A stretch of DNA of 64,000 nt from Sinotaia quadrata (lineage: Eukaryota > Mollusca > Gastropoda > Architaenioglossa > Viviparidae). The notes below the pieces were generated by a model that was not told the DNA's origin, did not search any database, and worked only from the letters and a program-made list of their open reading frames with translations. A program made the translations under genes and the position numbers. Shown here piece by piece: positions 37,401-49,800 of the stretch. The first letter of the stretch is position 1. Every line of letters starts with the position of its first letter. The stretch lies in the NCBI GenBank assembly GCA_028829895.1, contig CM054178.1, positions 104,319,558-104,383,557 of the forward strand, in the 5' to 3' direction.

Positions 37401-40400
37401 CAAATTTTCTAATTTCATCTTTTTTTTAAAGTAGTTAGGATTTATTTAAAATTTAAGTCATAATTATTAGTAGACATTTTTGGAATAACCAACTATCACA
37501 GAGATTAAAAGTAACATTGAGTGATAAATAAAATATTACAATTATAGGAACTTATACACACTTTATAGAAGTACATTAATATATCCCCTGGGCAATGAGT
37601 CACCAAGAGATGCTTCTGCTGTGAGCTTTGTCATTGATCTGTATACTATACAAGTGAGAATCCAACACACACAAAAATCTATATCCTTTCCTTTATTTAG
37701 TAAATGGGTGTATGATTCAAGTAATTCTTTAACTAGGTGGTAGTTAAAGTATGGGTTCTTTAAAGATAATAATAATAATAAGCTGAAAGAGAGACAGAGT
37801 AAAAGAATTATAGGAGTTGGAAACAAGTATGTTCTAAGGCAGGGGCGGGCAAACTGGCCCGCGGGCCAAACCTGGCACGCGAAGCATTTTTTGTTGGCCC
37901 GCCAAGCTATTCACAGTTAACATTGCTTTTGGCCCGCCAAGCTATTCACAGTTATTGCTTTTGGCCCGCCAAGCCATTCACACTTATTGCTTTTGGCCCG
38001 CAAAACAAAAGTCACTAAAACAATTGGGCATTGTTATACACTGTCAAACAGCCACGGCTAAACTAGTCTAAAGACTACATGTAATTTTAACAGTTTGAAT
38101 TACTCACACAGAATCATGTGCACATGTACAATTTATGGCTGCGGTTATATATATTACACTAGCATCTCTTTATAGTTCGTTGACTTTTGAACTCTCCTAG
38201 GCCTAGGATAGGTCTACAATAATAATGTATGTCAGCATCTGTACTCTGCCTCAGTCGTGATCTGACCTTCACCATTACAATTGGGTGAGAGGAAGGAGGG
38301 CTAGAGGTGTGCGAATTTGAAACTCACAGTCTTCTGCCATCACAACCAAACTGGTTATTGCATTTCTGCTATTTCTTTGCCATTATTCCCCCCCTCCCCA
38401 CAATCATGTCTGCAACCCCAGCATCCTAAAAAATTTAAAGTGGATATGGAAAGTCGGACATATTTAACTCTGAGTGGACGAGAAGTACTTTTTCATAGAA
38501 CGATTTGGACAAGCTCAGTGTCTGATCTGTTTGAAAACTGTTGCTGTCTTCAAAGAGTTTAATGTGCGCTGTCACTGGGAAACAGTACACTTAACTTCGA
38601 AATTCGGTTTAATGTCTGCCTCTGAGAAAAAGAATACTATTGCTAAACTCACAGGCAATATAGAGAAAAGCAATTTGATGTTTCATAAGCAAACATCTGT
38701 GCATGAAAAAGTGACACGTGCCAGTTATGAAGTTTCACTACTCCTTGCTCAAAGAATGAGTTAAAAGCAAAGTTCCGCACTTCTTCTCCTCTTTCTTTTT
38801 TTCGTGATGTCATCCTACCATCAGGCAAGTTTCCACATTTTATTAAACATGCTCCCCGCATTGTAGCTATGTTCGGAAGCACATTTTGCTGTGAACAACT
38901 GTTCTCAAAGATGAAATATACAAAGAGTCGCCTTCGCTCTCAACTCTCTGACCGTCATCTAAATGACATTCTTCGCTTGTCAACCTCATCAGTTAAGCCA
39001 GACATTGAATCACTTATTCATTGTAAGCAACACCATCCATCTCATTAATCATGAAACAGAGTAAGTTTTATAAAATTACTTTTGTTCTCATTTTATATTC
39101 TGAACTTGCTGGACTTGTGATATTTGGTCGTCTATCCGGCCCGCGAACTGTTCCAACAGTTTTATCTGGCCCGCGGTCTCAAAAGTTTGCCCGCCCCTGT
39201 TCTAAGGCAATGGTGCACAAACTCCGGCCCGCAAAGAGTCGCCGAGTGGCCAGCGATGTCCAACGAAAAAAGTCAAATATTTGGTGCACTACTCGATCAA
39301 ATGGCTTTTAAATATTTGCCTGGCAGTATTGCCAATAATTTTGCAGTGGTGCATATCACCAATTACCCGGTTTACCAGAAGTACCCGCCATATTTTCCAT
39401 TGTTTATTTTGATTATATTTTTGTGACAAAATGTCAGCTAATCGTAAAAGAAAAGTTGACAACGAAAACAGGACTCTACAATACTGTTTTGTTCAAGAAC
39501 AGACAAACGTTATTTTCTGCTGTGTCATTCAACAGTAGCAGTGGCGAAGGTTTCTAATATAAAGTGTCATTATGAGATAAAGCATCAAGATTTCCACAAT
39601 CTTGTTGGTGACGAACGAACAGCTCGAATTGAATCTCAGGCATTCGCTAAATTGCCAAAAGAACATTTTCTCAAAGCAGTCAGCAGATTTTAGTGCAGTG
39701 TGTGAGGTCAGTTATGAGACATTTCGAAGCTTACAGATGACATGCAGCACCATCCGTCACAGTGACTTTGTGAAAAATGACGTTATCACAACATTTTTAG
39801 AATGAGTCTTAGTATGCAACTTCTTTGTCATAATTATAGTCTTAATCGTTATTTGTGTGTTCGTAGATGTGATTTCTATCTTGTGTGAGATGATTTTGAT
39901 CTTCACTTTTTTGTGGCCCCCAACGGTTTCAACAAGTCAGATTGTGGCCCCAGACTCAAAAAGTTTGTGCACTACTGTTCTAAGGAAAAGGAGACCTTTG
40001 ACTTCTGCTGAAAATATTTAACTATCATTTGAAAGATGTTTTGCTTTAATTGCTACAACCCTTTTACCTATTTTAGATCCATCACAATAAATATATTCAA
40101 AGCCAGGCTATTTTCCCATTCATTCTGAAAGGTCTTGTGGGTAAACATAATTGGATTTGTTTCCCTTTTTCTGACATTCCGTTAAATCAAGGAATATTTC
40201 TGCTTCTTTCATCATCCAAGGAGGGGGCTTTGTCATAGTAAATAGAGATATATGATCAAGCTGTGGTATTCTGAATAAAACTATGTCAATCACAAATGTC
40301 TATTAGTCTTTTTCCACAATTAATAACTTTAATAAATTATAAATAATTATATATTAGTACATATATATATATATATATATAAAGGTAATTTAAAATACCA

Positions 40401-43400
40401 TTTTATTAGCCAATGCTGCCTTTAAGGCATGTAAGTTGTATATATATATGACTAAAGGAGACAAAGCAAACGACTGCTTACCATTTGTGAGAAAAATAAA
40501 AGATGCAATAATTGGGCATTGTGAAGACATTCCTTACAATCTAATTCTTAAATAATTGTAAAAATTTTGTCTTGAAATATTACTTTTTGAAATTTTTTTT
40601 ACACATTTTGATGCTATTGGAAATTAAACTAACATTTTTGTTAACAAAAATGAATTTTCAAAACTTAAGTTTGACTACCATAAATGGACTGTTAAATATT
40701 AAACATTCTTTTTTTTATCCTACTGGCAACTTACTTCAAGCCAGGAAAAAAGTGTGTAGAGAGAGTGAGAGAAATAACTTTATAAAGGCGCTTAATTAAT
40801 GTTTACATTGATAGAATGTGAAACAGTTTCTAATTTTGATTTATGACAGTAGAATTGTGAAAGCAAAATCTTATTTTCACCTCACATTTACTGGAAAAAA
40901 TATGACAGATTGTAGAAATATAGTTAGTGAACTATGTGGTTTCAAGCTTAGTGTTATTTCAAGGTGCCAATCTTTTTCTTAGCAGTACAGTGTAATTTGC
41001 CAAAAACATACATTTCAGGATTACAATTCAAATTATTGCATATTGACTTATATGCATGCATAATATGATTTACTAGAATTCGTGTCAAAGTGATACCATT
41101 TATTACGTTTATTATTGCTACCAGATGTCATTTAGAAAATACGAACTTTGAATATCATCCTAAGGTGATGATGCCAAACTTTGCTTATCCCATCAAATTC
41201 TAACCACAATGTTTAACTGACAAGAGAAAATACAGTTATCATCAACCAATGAGAAAAATTCATGTGCAAGCAGGAGTATTTAGAACCAACTGTTTCAGGC
41301 CATTACATGGGGTCAAGGTTTATAATTTTCAGTCTGTAGATAAAAATTAATCAGTAATCTACACTCAAATTTCAGACTTTTCTGACATTTTACCAATTTT
41401 CAAGACTTTTTCCAGATCTGGAAAAGCTATTAACAAATTCCAATCTATTTCCCAGAATTCCAGATCTTTACGAATTTACAAATCTGAGGACATGTAGACT
41501 TTCAGATTATAGGTCATGTAGGTCCATAAGACACCCAAAGAATCACATTTCACCTGTCTTAACAACATAAATAATTTTTCTAACAGTTAAAATTTTAGCA
41601 TGAGAACTGTTTTGCAAGAAACTAGAGAATATACACATTTCTGTATATGACGTGGTTAAGCAATTTCAAATGATTGCAGCATTGAGCTAAAAGTTACTTA
41701 ACTTCATGAAAAATTGATAAATTAATTAAAAATAAAATGAAAGTGAAATGATAACTATCAGATATTCCACGAAATGCCCTGCATTTGATGAGACCAATAA
41801 TTTGTTTATTTTGAACTGGTTGACCAAGCAGTAGTAATCACCAGTAAAATACTAGTGTGCCATGGTTCTAAGAAGCAACATGAGAACTTGTGTTTAGTTA
41901 AGGGGTCTTCAAGCTGGTCAGCAACTTTGATTTGCTAATTCCCCATTCCTATTTCTTTTTAATAATTTTACTACCATGAAAACAAATGTAAAATCTAAAT
42001 CTAAAATGACTCTCATCTCAAAGTTTAAAGATGCCTGATTTAGAGAATAAGATTCTTTGTTTCTGCTTATAAAATTACACATTAATTTTAAAAAAGAACA
42101 ATTATAATTTTACTACTGTATTGTGACATGAATACACAAAAATATACCTAACACTAAACACTAAAACATGTAAATAAATATTTTGGTTTTAAAAAAGGCA
42201 TCAAAGAAACCACCTCTGCTGATGAGAAGACGTGACCTATGGCCTCCTTGGCCATGCTCTTTAAGTTATCCATATTCTTCAACTCTTCCTGAGCATCCTC
42301 AATCTGGAGAAATAAATCAAATAAGAACCTGAAGCTCAAACACGCAAAGACACAGTGAATGAATACTTCTTATAAAATTTATATATAATGCAACAAAAAT
42401 GAAATAACAATAACTAACTGTTGATGACTAGGACTAATTGGAAGGTGATTTTTTTTTTTTTTTGGTGATGCAAACTGCTGATGTAATAAAATGACCAAGA
42501 ATCAATGTGATTTTCTGAATTCAGTCTCTGGTCACTCATGCTATTGTCTGAGAAATGTAAGCAACACAGCATCAAACAGAATCTACAGCCTGATATGACT
42601 TTAGGAAACAAAATTATGAACGTAAATTTGATCATTAGAAAAGTAATGATCAATAATAGATTTCTAATCTATCCTTTGAAAATGATAAGCCTCACAACTT
42701 GATAAATTCCGCTTACAACAGTACCAAGCCACTGACCGATTCGAGATTTCTCAGTATTTTATGGATCTATCAGTAATGCAGCATCGTATATGTATTCGTG
42801 TACTCGACAATTTGTTGCACTATATTCTCAGGAAAAGATGCTTGAAAAATATCAAATTCTGAAGTAGTGGGATTTGCACTTCGCTGTTTCCACCAAAAGC
42901 ATGCAGAGTTGAGTGTGCCAAATCAAACGCCTCACGCCACGCCATTTTGATTTTGATTTGGTCAGGCTGCAACATCTCTGATATAAATTTGTGGTAAATC
43001 CCTAGTGACCAGAAATATTAATCTTCTGACAAATAAATAGAATTATCAGCCTCATCAATATCAGAGTCAGCAGTTGAATGACAGCCAGTAAATGAAGCTG
43101 AATGCACATTTCAATGAAGACGCCATAACTTGTCTCAATGAATGAAGGCAACAGGAAAATTTTTTTTAAAAAAACGCTTTTAGATCAAATGAGCAGTCTA
43201 ATTCTAACTGTCCAATTGTATAAGTGATAACATGTGCCTGCTAAGGGAAATACACACTTGTTTGACACCGATTAGCTTAGTTGACAGACTAAGAAAATGT
43301 GTGCGCTGTCATTTGATGCCAGCATCACTGTACCATAGTGATGCATATACGTTTTGTGACACTAAGGGCACTGTACCAGGCAACAGGTTAGAGGCTGAAT

Positions 43401-43806
43401 GAAGCATAGATTTGTTTACATGAACCATTTTTTCAGCCTGGCAATCGAATTAAAAAATTGTAAACAAATGCCATTACGGAGCAAATGTAGTTATGTAACA
43501 GGTTTTGTGCAATCAGATAAATTATTGCAGAGTTAAAAGTCATGCATTCTATATATGGAACATAGCTTGGGGTAACCCAAATGTTAAAAAGAAAGCTATC
43601 ATAATGTAATTCGCTTGTTTTCCTATAAATAGAAAGCTGAACGAAAGCAGGAGAGGTCATGAAGATTTCCCTAGTACATAAATCATGTGGCTAAGTGCTG
43701 AAGAAAAGCACATTTCTAGAGCTTAAAAATTAGCAATTTTACACACATTATTTGAAACAAAACACTCCAAATGCTTGATGATTACTGAAATAAGGGTACT
43801 TTCATA

Positions 43807-43837
<31 letters not shown>

Positions 43838-46800
43838 CCAATAAATTTTATGACAAAATAATGAATGATTTTAAAAATAGGCACAATAAACTGTCAAAAA
43901 ATGCAAAATAAATGACAAAAAATCTTTACTTTTATCTGGTGCATATTGCCTTAAAGAAGATAACAGGTTTGAGATATTCCAAGTAGACCTATATGACCGA
44001 TATGGCAATGGTGATGAATGCTTAAAGTGAAACAAAGCTGAAGACACATGAAGCTGACTTAAATTTGGTTCTGTGAAGATACAGTATTCAGGGTTTCTGC
44101 CACAATTTTAAACTGATTTTTCAGACTTCTTCCAGACTATTTTCTTTTTTTAAATTACAGACCTATACTGTGAACAGTAATTAGCAATGCTTTAAATATT
44201 GAGAAAAAATTTATAACCAAGATTCTGAAAATACAATTAATATTTTAAAAGACATTTAAAGAATTTTTTTAAAAATAATTACCTGCTAAATCTGAACTTG
44301 AAATTTCCTCAGACTGATAGCACACAAATTAAAAATAAAATTTTGAAAAGTCACAAATTAAAACCACAATTGATATTTGTTTAAAAATAAATGCAAATTT
44401 ACATTAAAACTAAGATCACACAAAATACAAAAGTCACTAAAAATTAATCGGTTGAAAAGAACAAGAAACAAGATTAGTAATTGTGTCTTTCACTTCAGCT
44501 ATCTCTTTCTCTTTTGCAGATTTCCTCAGGGCATTTAACTTTGACAAGATCTGCAGACTTCCCTTGGTTTCTGCTGGTACTGAAAGACTGCATCTTTGTT
44601 AAAAAGTTCTATGTCTTCTTTGAGCCTCTTTCTGATATTCTTTAAGCTCTCTAATTTATCAGTTTCATTTTGTCTCTTTAGTTTTGAGAAGCTTCTTCTT
44701 TATGTTTTCCGCTTGAGTTGTAAATACAATGACTAGACATTTCAGATTGAGAAGTTCTAAATCCATGTAGAGTATACTTCTTAATAACACAATTATATTC
44801 AGTGGAAATTTGAAAGTCACTTTGGCTGCTCTATCCCAAATTTCTCAGTAATACATACATTATCGAAAAAGGGAAATTACTCGGAATGTAAAAAGGCAAA
44901 TCCGTTGTTCTGGTCTCTGATTTTCAGTCTGTGGACAATCAAAAAATATTAAAACGATATCCTATTTTCAGTTTGTGGTTACCCCAAAATTAAGATGGTA
45001 AAAAATTCAAATTTAAGACTTTTTCCAGACTATTTTGACATTTTACTGATTTTCAAAATTTTTTTTGGCCTAGAAAGGCAAAAATCAAAATTACAGATTT
45101 TCCAGACCTGCAAGAGAACCATGTGAAATATAGTATGATGGAGTGAAATTTAACCAAACAATTTTTTTAAAAATATAATTCATTTTGAAAAGGTTCTTTC
45201 CCACCCCTGGATAAAAGCAAATGTCTGGAATTTCTGATTTTCTTTTCATCAAACCATTCTAGAGAAGTGTTGCAGAGTAAAGAGTTTGGCTGCATTGTAT
45301 GGATTTTGCAGAGAATTAAAAAGGACAGCCAAACATAAAAAAATAATTTTTTAAAACTATATTTAATTATCTAGCTATTAAAATATTGTATACTTTACCT
45401 TATTTCGGATTTCAGGCAAGATTTCTTCAATGTCTTTGATTTCCCCTGCAGCCTTTTCAGCAGGATCAAGAAACTCAGAAGGATCTAAATAGGTAAATAG
45501 TATTAATTAATTCCAACTGATATGGATGTCCAAAGTTATATACAAACAACAACAAAAATCATTTTAAAAAAACACTTAATGCTGATTTTCAAAAATTAAT
45601 TATTTAATTATGTTTACCAAATTTGCTGTCAAAGTATTCACCATTGTGAATGATTTAATGATTTTTAAGCCCATCATGTGCCATCAAGTAATCATATGAA
45701 CCAAGTGCTTCTGCTGAATTTTTCTAGCTCTGTTTATATCATAATTATTAATAGTTATATAACCAGTGTCAACCTTTGAGTCACTACTGATGTTACTAAT
45801 GACAATGGAGTCATCCATTTTCATAGAAGCTACATTCTTATGGTATTTGATAAAGAATAACTATTAACTATTATTCAGAAAACTGGATAAAAACAAAAGC
45901 ACATAAATTTGATAAAATCTATTACAGTACAGATTTCACATTTAACATGAACTAAACATTTTTATATGAAAATAAAGATTGATCTTTCATCTTTTGAACT
46001 CTGTTGTATTTTATATAGTACATGTATATGTATTCATAAACTCTGACGTAAGTACCATAGGGTTGCAATAAAAATGGGTGAATTGTTGCATCACAGCCTT
46101 TGGCGGAGTAAATTTGCCTATCCTTATTTCTATACTTAATATCTTTGTTGCCAATGTTAACATGACCCGACCATGAGCACTGATTATGATTAATTTTATG
46201 GAGTAAACATCTCAGGAAAAGAATTAGTTAGAGCTTGCTGATGAGTAATTTTTATTATCCAATGGTAAAGATTTACAAGAATGAGACCAGCCAATGGGCC
46301 AAGGTCAAAGTTTACCTGATGAATTTATTTCTAATCACTTTGAATGTGGTATGGCTGAAAGTCCAGTCATGAAAGGTAGCCATTAGCTTAATGGTGAGTT
46401 AACTGAAAGATAGAGAGAGAAGTGACTTGGAAATGTTTCCTGCACTTTGCAATTGGTATGTTACATTTGCGTTTTATGTAGAGATGTATTATGTGAGTAG
46501 GCTATTACTTCTACAAATTGTCAACTATAATGCTTGTATGTAGTATGCTACAAACTTGACATTGTTTCTAGTAAACACATTCATAAAATTGTTATGTTGC
46601 ATTTATTATGCTGTATGCATATATTGGGCTAATAAATACAGTTACAGGAAAGTTGAGACAAGAATGTAAGAAAGAATGAATAACAATGAATAAACTGAAA
46701 ATTTAGTGTTGTTCCCTGATTATATTTTACAGTAGGGGTGGGCAAACTACGGCCAGGCAAATGATACTATGCAGCCTTGAGGGCATTTAGAAATTTAAAA

Positions 46801-49800
46801 AAAAAGGCCTTGCCTTGTCAAACTGTTAGCACAGTCACATTTGACAGACAAAATCGTCACTAATTGATTCGGGCTAACATTTAACTATTTGCATGCTGTA
46901 CTGATGAAAGAAAGGACCATACCGTGTCAAACTGTTAGCGCAGTTACACTTGATGGACAGTCACAGTAGAGAGAACTCTGGTCAGTTCTCTAATTGCAAT
47001 CAAGGAAGTCTGCTACAATCACTTTCTGACTAGAGATAGAGAGGGGAAGGGGTAAACCCGTCAAGGACGAATAGGACGTGTGATATTGAGGTGGATAAAT
47101 GTAAACAGGAACCAGTGTGGTAACTGCTGTCAAGGAGGTTAGGACATTGTGTTGAAGCAAACAAATGTAAACAGGTCCAGATGGACAGTCCCTACCCACC
47201 AAAACCCAAACCCATAAATAATCCATCAAATCCCATGGCAAAGCACTGCGATAATACTCATTGTACGAGATTTCTGGTCCAGCTTGAAAGGCAGTCGTCA
47301 ATGCGTTTTGGTAAGATGTCTATTCGATCTAGACTTAGAAATAAATTGTGTTAAACTATTATCCACATGTTGGGTTAGAATTATTCGATTGAGATATGTT
47401 AGAATTATACTGACTTATGGATATGTATAATTCTTAAAGAAAAGGATAAATTTTAAAGATCTAATGTTGCTCGAAAAACTGAGTGGTATACAGTAAAGAC
47501 TGTTTATGGTTAAAAGACAGGAGATGATAATTCTGTATGTTAGTTGTTAAGAGATTAATAACTGGCAATCATACTTTTTATGTTATTACTGATTAATTGC
47601 CAAGTGTTGGACTTAAAAAAAAAAATAGGGTATACACAGAGAGAATTCATAATAACAAGAATGATGTAAAATAAAACTTTTGATAATTTCTGAATAGTTT
47701 ATAGAACTGAGATTGATACAGAAAGGCATTGACTTATTTATTTCTAAATTACGTGTGACTAGAAATGTTAGAATTCAGAATATTCTTTGCTTTGCTAAAT
47801 AAGGTAAACATCTATATTTTTAAGTAGTAACATTTAACTTAAAAATGTAGAATTTTGGTTTTAAAAGCAATTATGAATAACTCTATACCACACACTGAAT
47901 ACTGATCACTGCTGATCAATAGCAATAATCTCTATTAAATACTTTCTAAAACATTTTTTACAAAATCATTTATTATGTCAATCATATTTTATTTTGCAAA
48001 AATATTTATCTTTTAATGATCAAAACAAGGAAATATATATTTTTTTAAGTTATTAATTTGAAAGGACACCTTGCGCTATATCATGCTAATGATGGATGCC
48101 TTTCAGACAGCCTTCTTTCTTTTGTTCTTGTTCATTCAAGATTACCCTGCTCTGGTTTTAAATTATGAAAATGATTGTGATATTAGCATTGATGATAGTG
48201 AGGACATTGAGTGGGGAGCCAGAAAAGGAGTATATTTCAAGTGATGATAAACTATAACCAGAAAGTACATTGTCCTTAGGAAATCACCCTAGTAAGTAGT
48301 ATGCACATTCATTTTTCTTTTATAAACCTATAGTAAAAATCCAGGTATACTTACATATAATACTTATCTATCAAAAGTGGCCTTTCTTTATTATGTGTGT
48401 GTTAAAGTGCACAAACATTTGTTTATTTTAAAATATTTTTTTACAAGCAGCTAGCTCTAAACTAAATAATGTAAACAATGGCAATGCATATAAAGTGTGA
48501 AAAGGAGCTAATAAGAACATTCAGTCTCAGATAAATTTTTATACTATGTATAATACAAAATCAGTTATTTGCAATAAATACCGCACAATTAATCTGCATT
48601 ATCTGATAATAAAAACCGATAAGGTCAACCAAATAAATAATACATATGCTATAATTAGTTTTGAGAGAAAGTGATAGTTAATGGACTGCAGGAATATACA
48701 AGGCATTCATGCATATACCAGTTATCACAATTATGTACTCATATTAAAACATCTTTAAATTATACAGTTTCAATTAAACAAACTTCTGTATAATATAAAG
48801 CAAAATATTATTCCCAAGGATCAAACTGTACTTATTGCCTTTGAAATCAAGATTAAAGTGTAGTCCTATGAATATGATCATGTGAAAATTGTTAAGAAAT
48901 TTGCTTACCTCTTTCTGGCTTTTCCTCCACAATTTTCCTAAGTTTTTCTGTAAAATAAATGCACAATTAAAAAAAATGTTTATTTAATAGAAATACTGGT
49001 AACAAGTCTTAGATTTCCAAATTTTAAAGTTCCATTATATATAGTTATAATATAGTACAAATATTAATAATATTTCCCTTCTGAAAAGAGAGATTCACAT
49101 TCATGTTAGTCACTCCAACATCAATTCAAAAGTTGTATAGCCACTGTAAGCAGTAATTTTAACTAAATGTACCCACCCATTCCCAATCCTTACCAGCTCA
49201 TTGGTTTATAAAAACTATATCCAGGAAATTAAGAGCAATTAACCACCTAATTTCTTCACTTTGACCATGTTTGTAAATGCACATTCCAGTGATTTTGTTA
49301 TATGCTGACTTGGAAAAGTTGTGTAATATAGAAATAGGTGCCTTTTCCCACAACTTTATGATTAAATGTAAACAAATATGTGCCCGACCCTCTGTCAGTA
49401 AAATAGCACAGCACATTTTGGTAAATTCATTGTTTCATCTAATCAATTAAAAAACCACTCTTTTTAATTCAATGGCTAATTTAAATGATCAGGCAATAAG
49501 TTGACACTGAAAGTTATATGTGAAACGAAGTCCCAAACAAACAGTAATAAATAGTCCAAGTACATACATCCCAAAAAATTATAGACCTTACTTCTTTGGT
49601 TAGGGTATGAAAGACATGAAAAAAAAGTATATTGCCTATTTCTGATTTTCCATTACAATTAAACGTTCTTCAAATGATGCAATGTTTGTTCCATTTTTCC
49701 TGTTTGTTGTTTTGTATTTTATTTTTGACGACAGAAGTTAAGCAAGATGCCAGTGCCAATATAATGTTAATTCCTTCTCTTCCATTCCATCCAGATAGAA

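Larger units (their letters stand above)
37840..39199 (+). mobile_element. hAT transposon, internally deleted
   Basis: Terminal inverted repeats CAGGGGCGGGCAAAC and GTTTGCCCGCCCCTG are exact, flanked by TTCTAAGG on both sides (8-bp duplication typical of hAT). It carries the two ends of a BED-type hAT transposase but lacks the catalytic middle. Subterminal GGCCCGC and AGCTATTCACAGTTA units repeat several times at the left end. Confidence 0.95.
37259..42213 (-). other. NASP-like intron with stacked hAT elements
   Basis: A 5-kb intron. Outside R2 and the hAT elements (40060-42213) it is AT-rich, with a (TA)n run near 40364-40380. At 41330-41540 a stretch with TTTCAGACTTTTCTGACATT and AAGACTTTTTCCAGATCTGG resembles the ends of the hAT-like remnant at 44089-45130. 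Confidence 0.6.
42304..45398 (-). other. NASP-like intron, 3.1 kb
   Basis: Contains a poly-T tract near 42455, a (CA)n run (43807-43832) and a probable hAT remnant at the right end. The GC-richer block 42710-43400 shows no coherent ORF or repeat border. Confidence 0.55.
45485..48908 (-). other. NASP-like intron, 3.4 kb
   Basis: Contains R1 copy C and the hAT end. From 46970 to 47310 a moderately GC-rich block includes two related units (AAATGTAAACAGG(A/T)..) about 70 bp apart. The rest is AT-rich without visible features. Confidence 0.55.

Noticed and set aside
46990..47301. 103-codon minus ORF with YICLLQHNV / YIYPPQYH phrases
   Set aside because: The phrases come from a short DNA-level repeat. 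There is no homology, start context or splice support.
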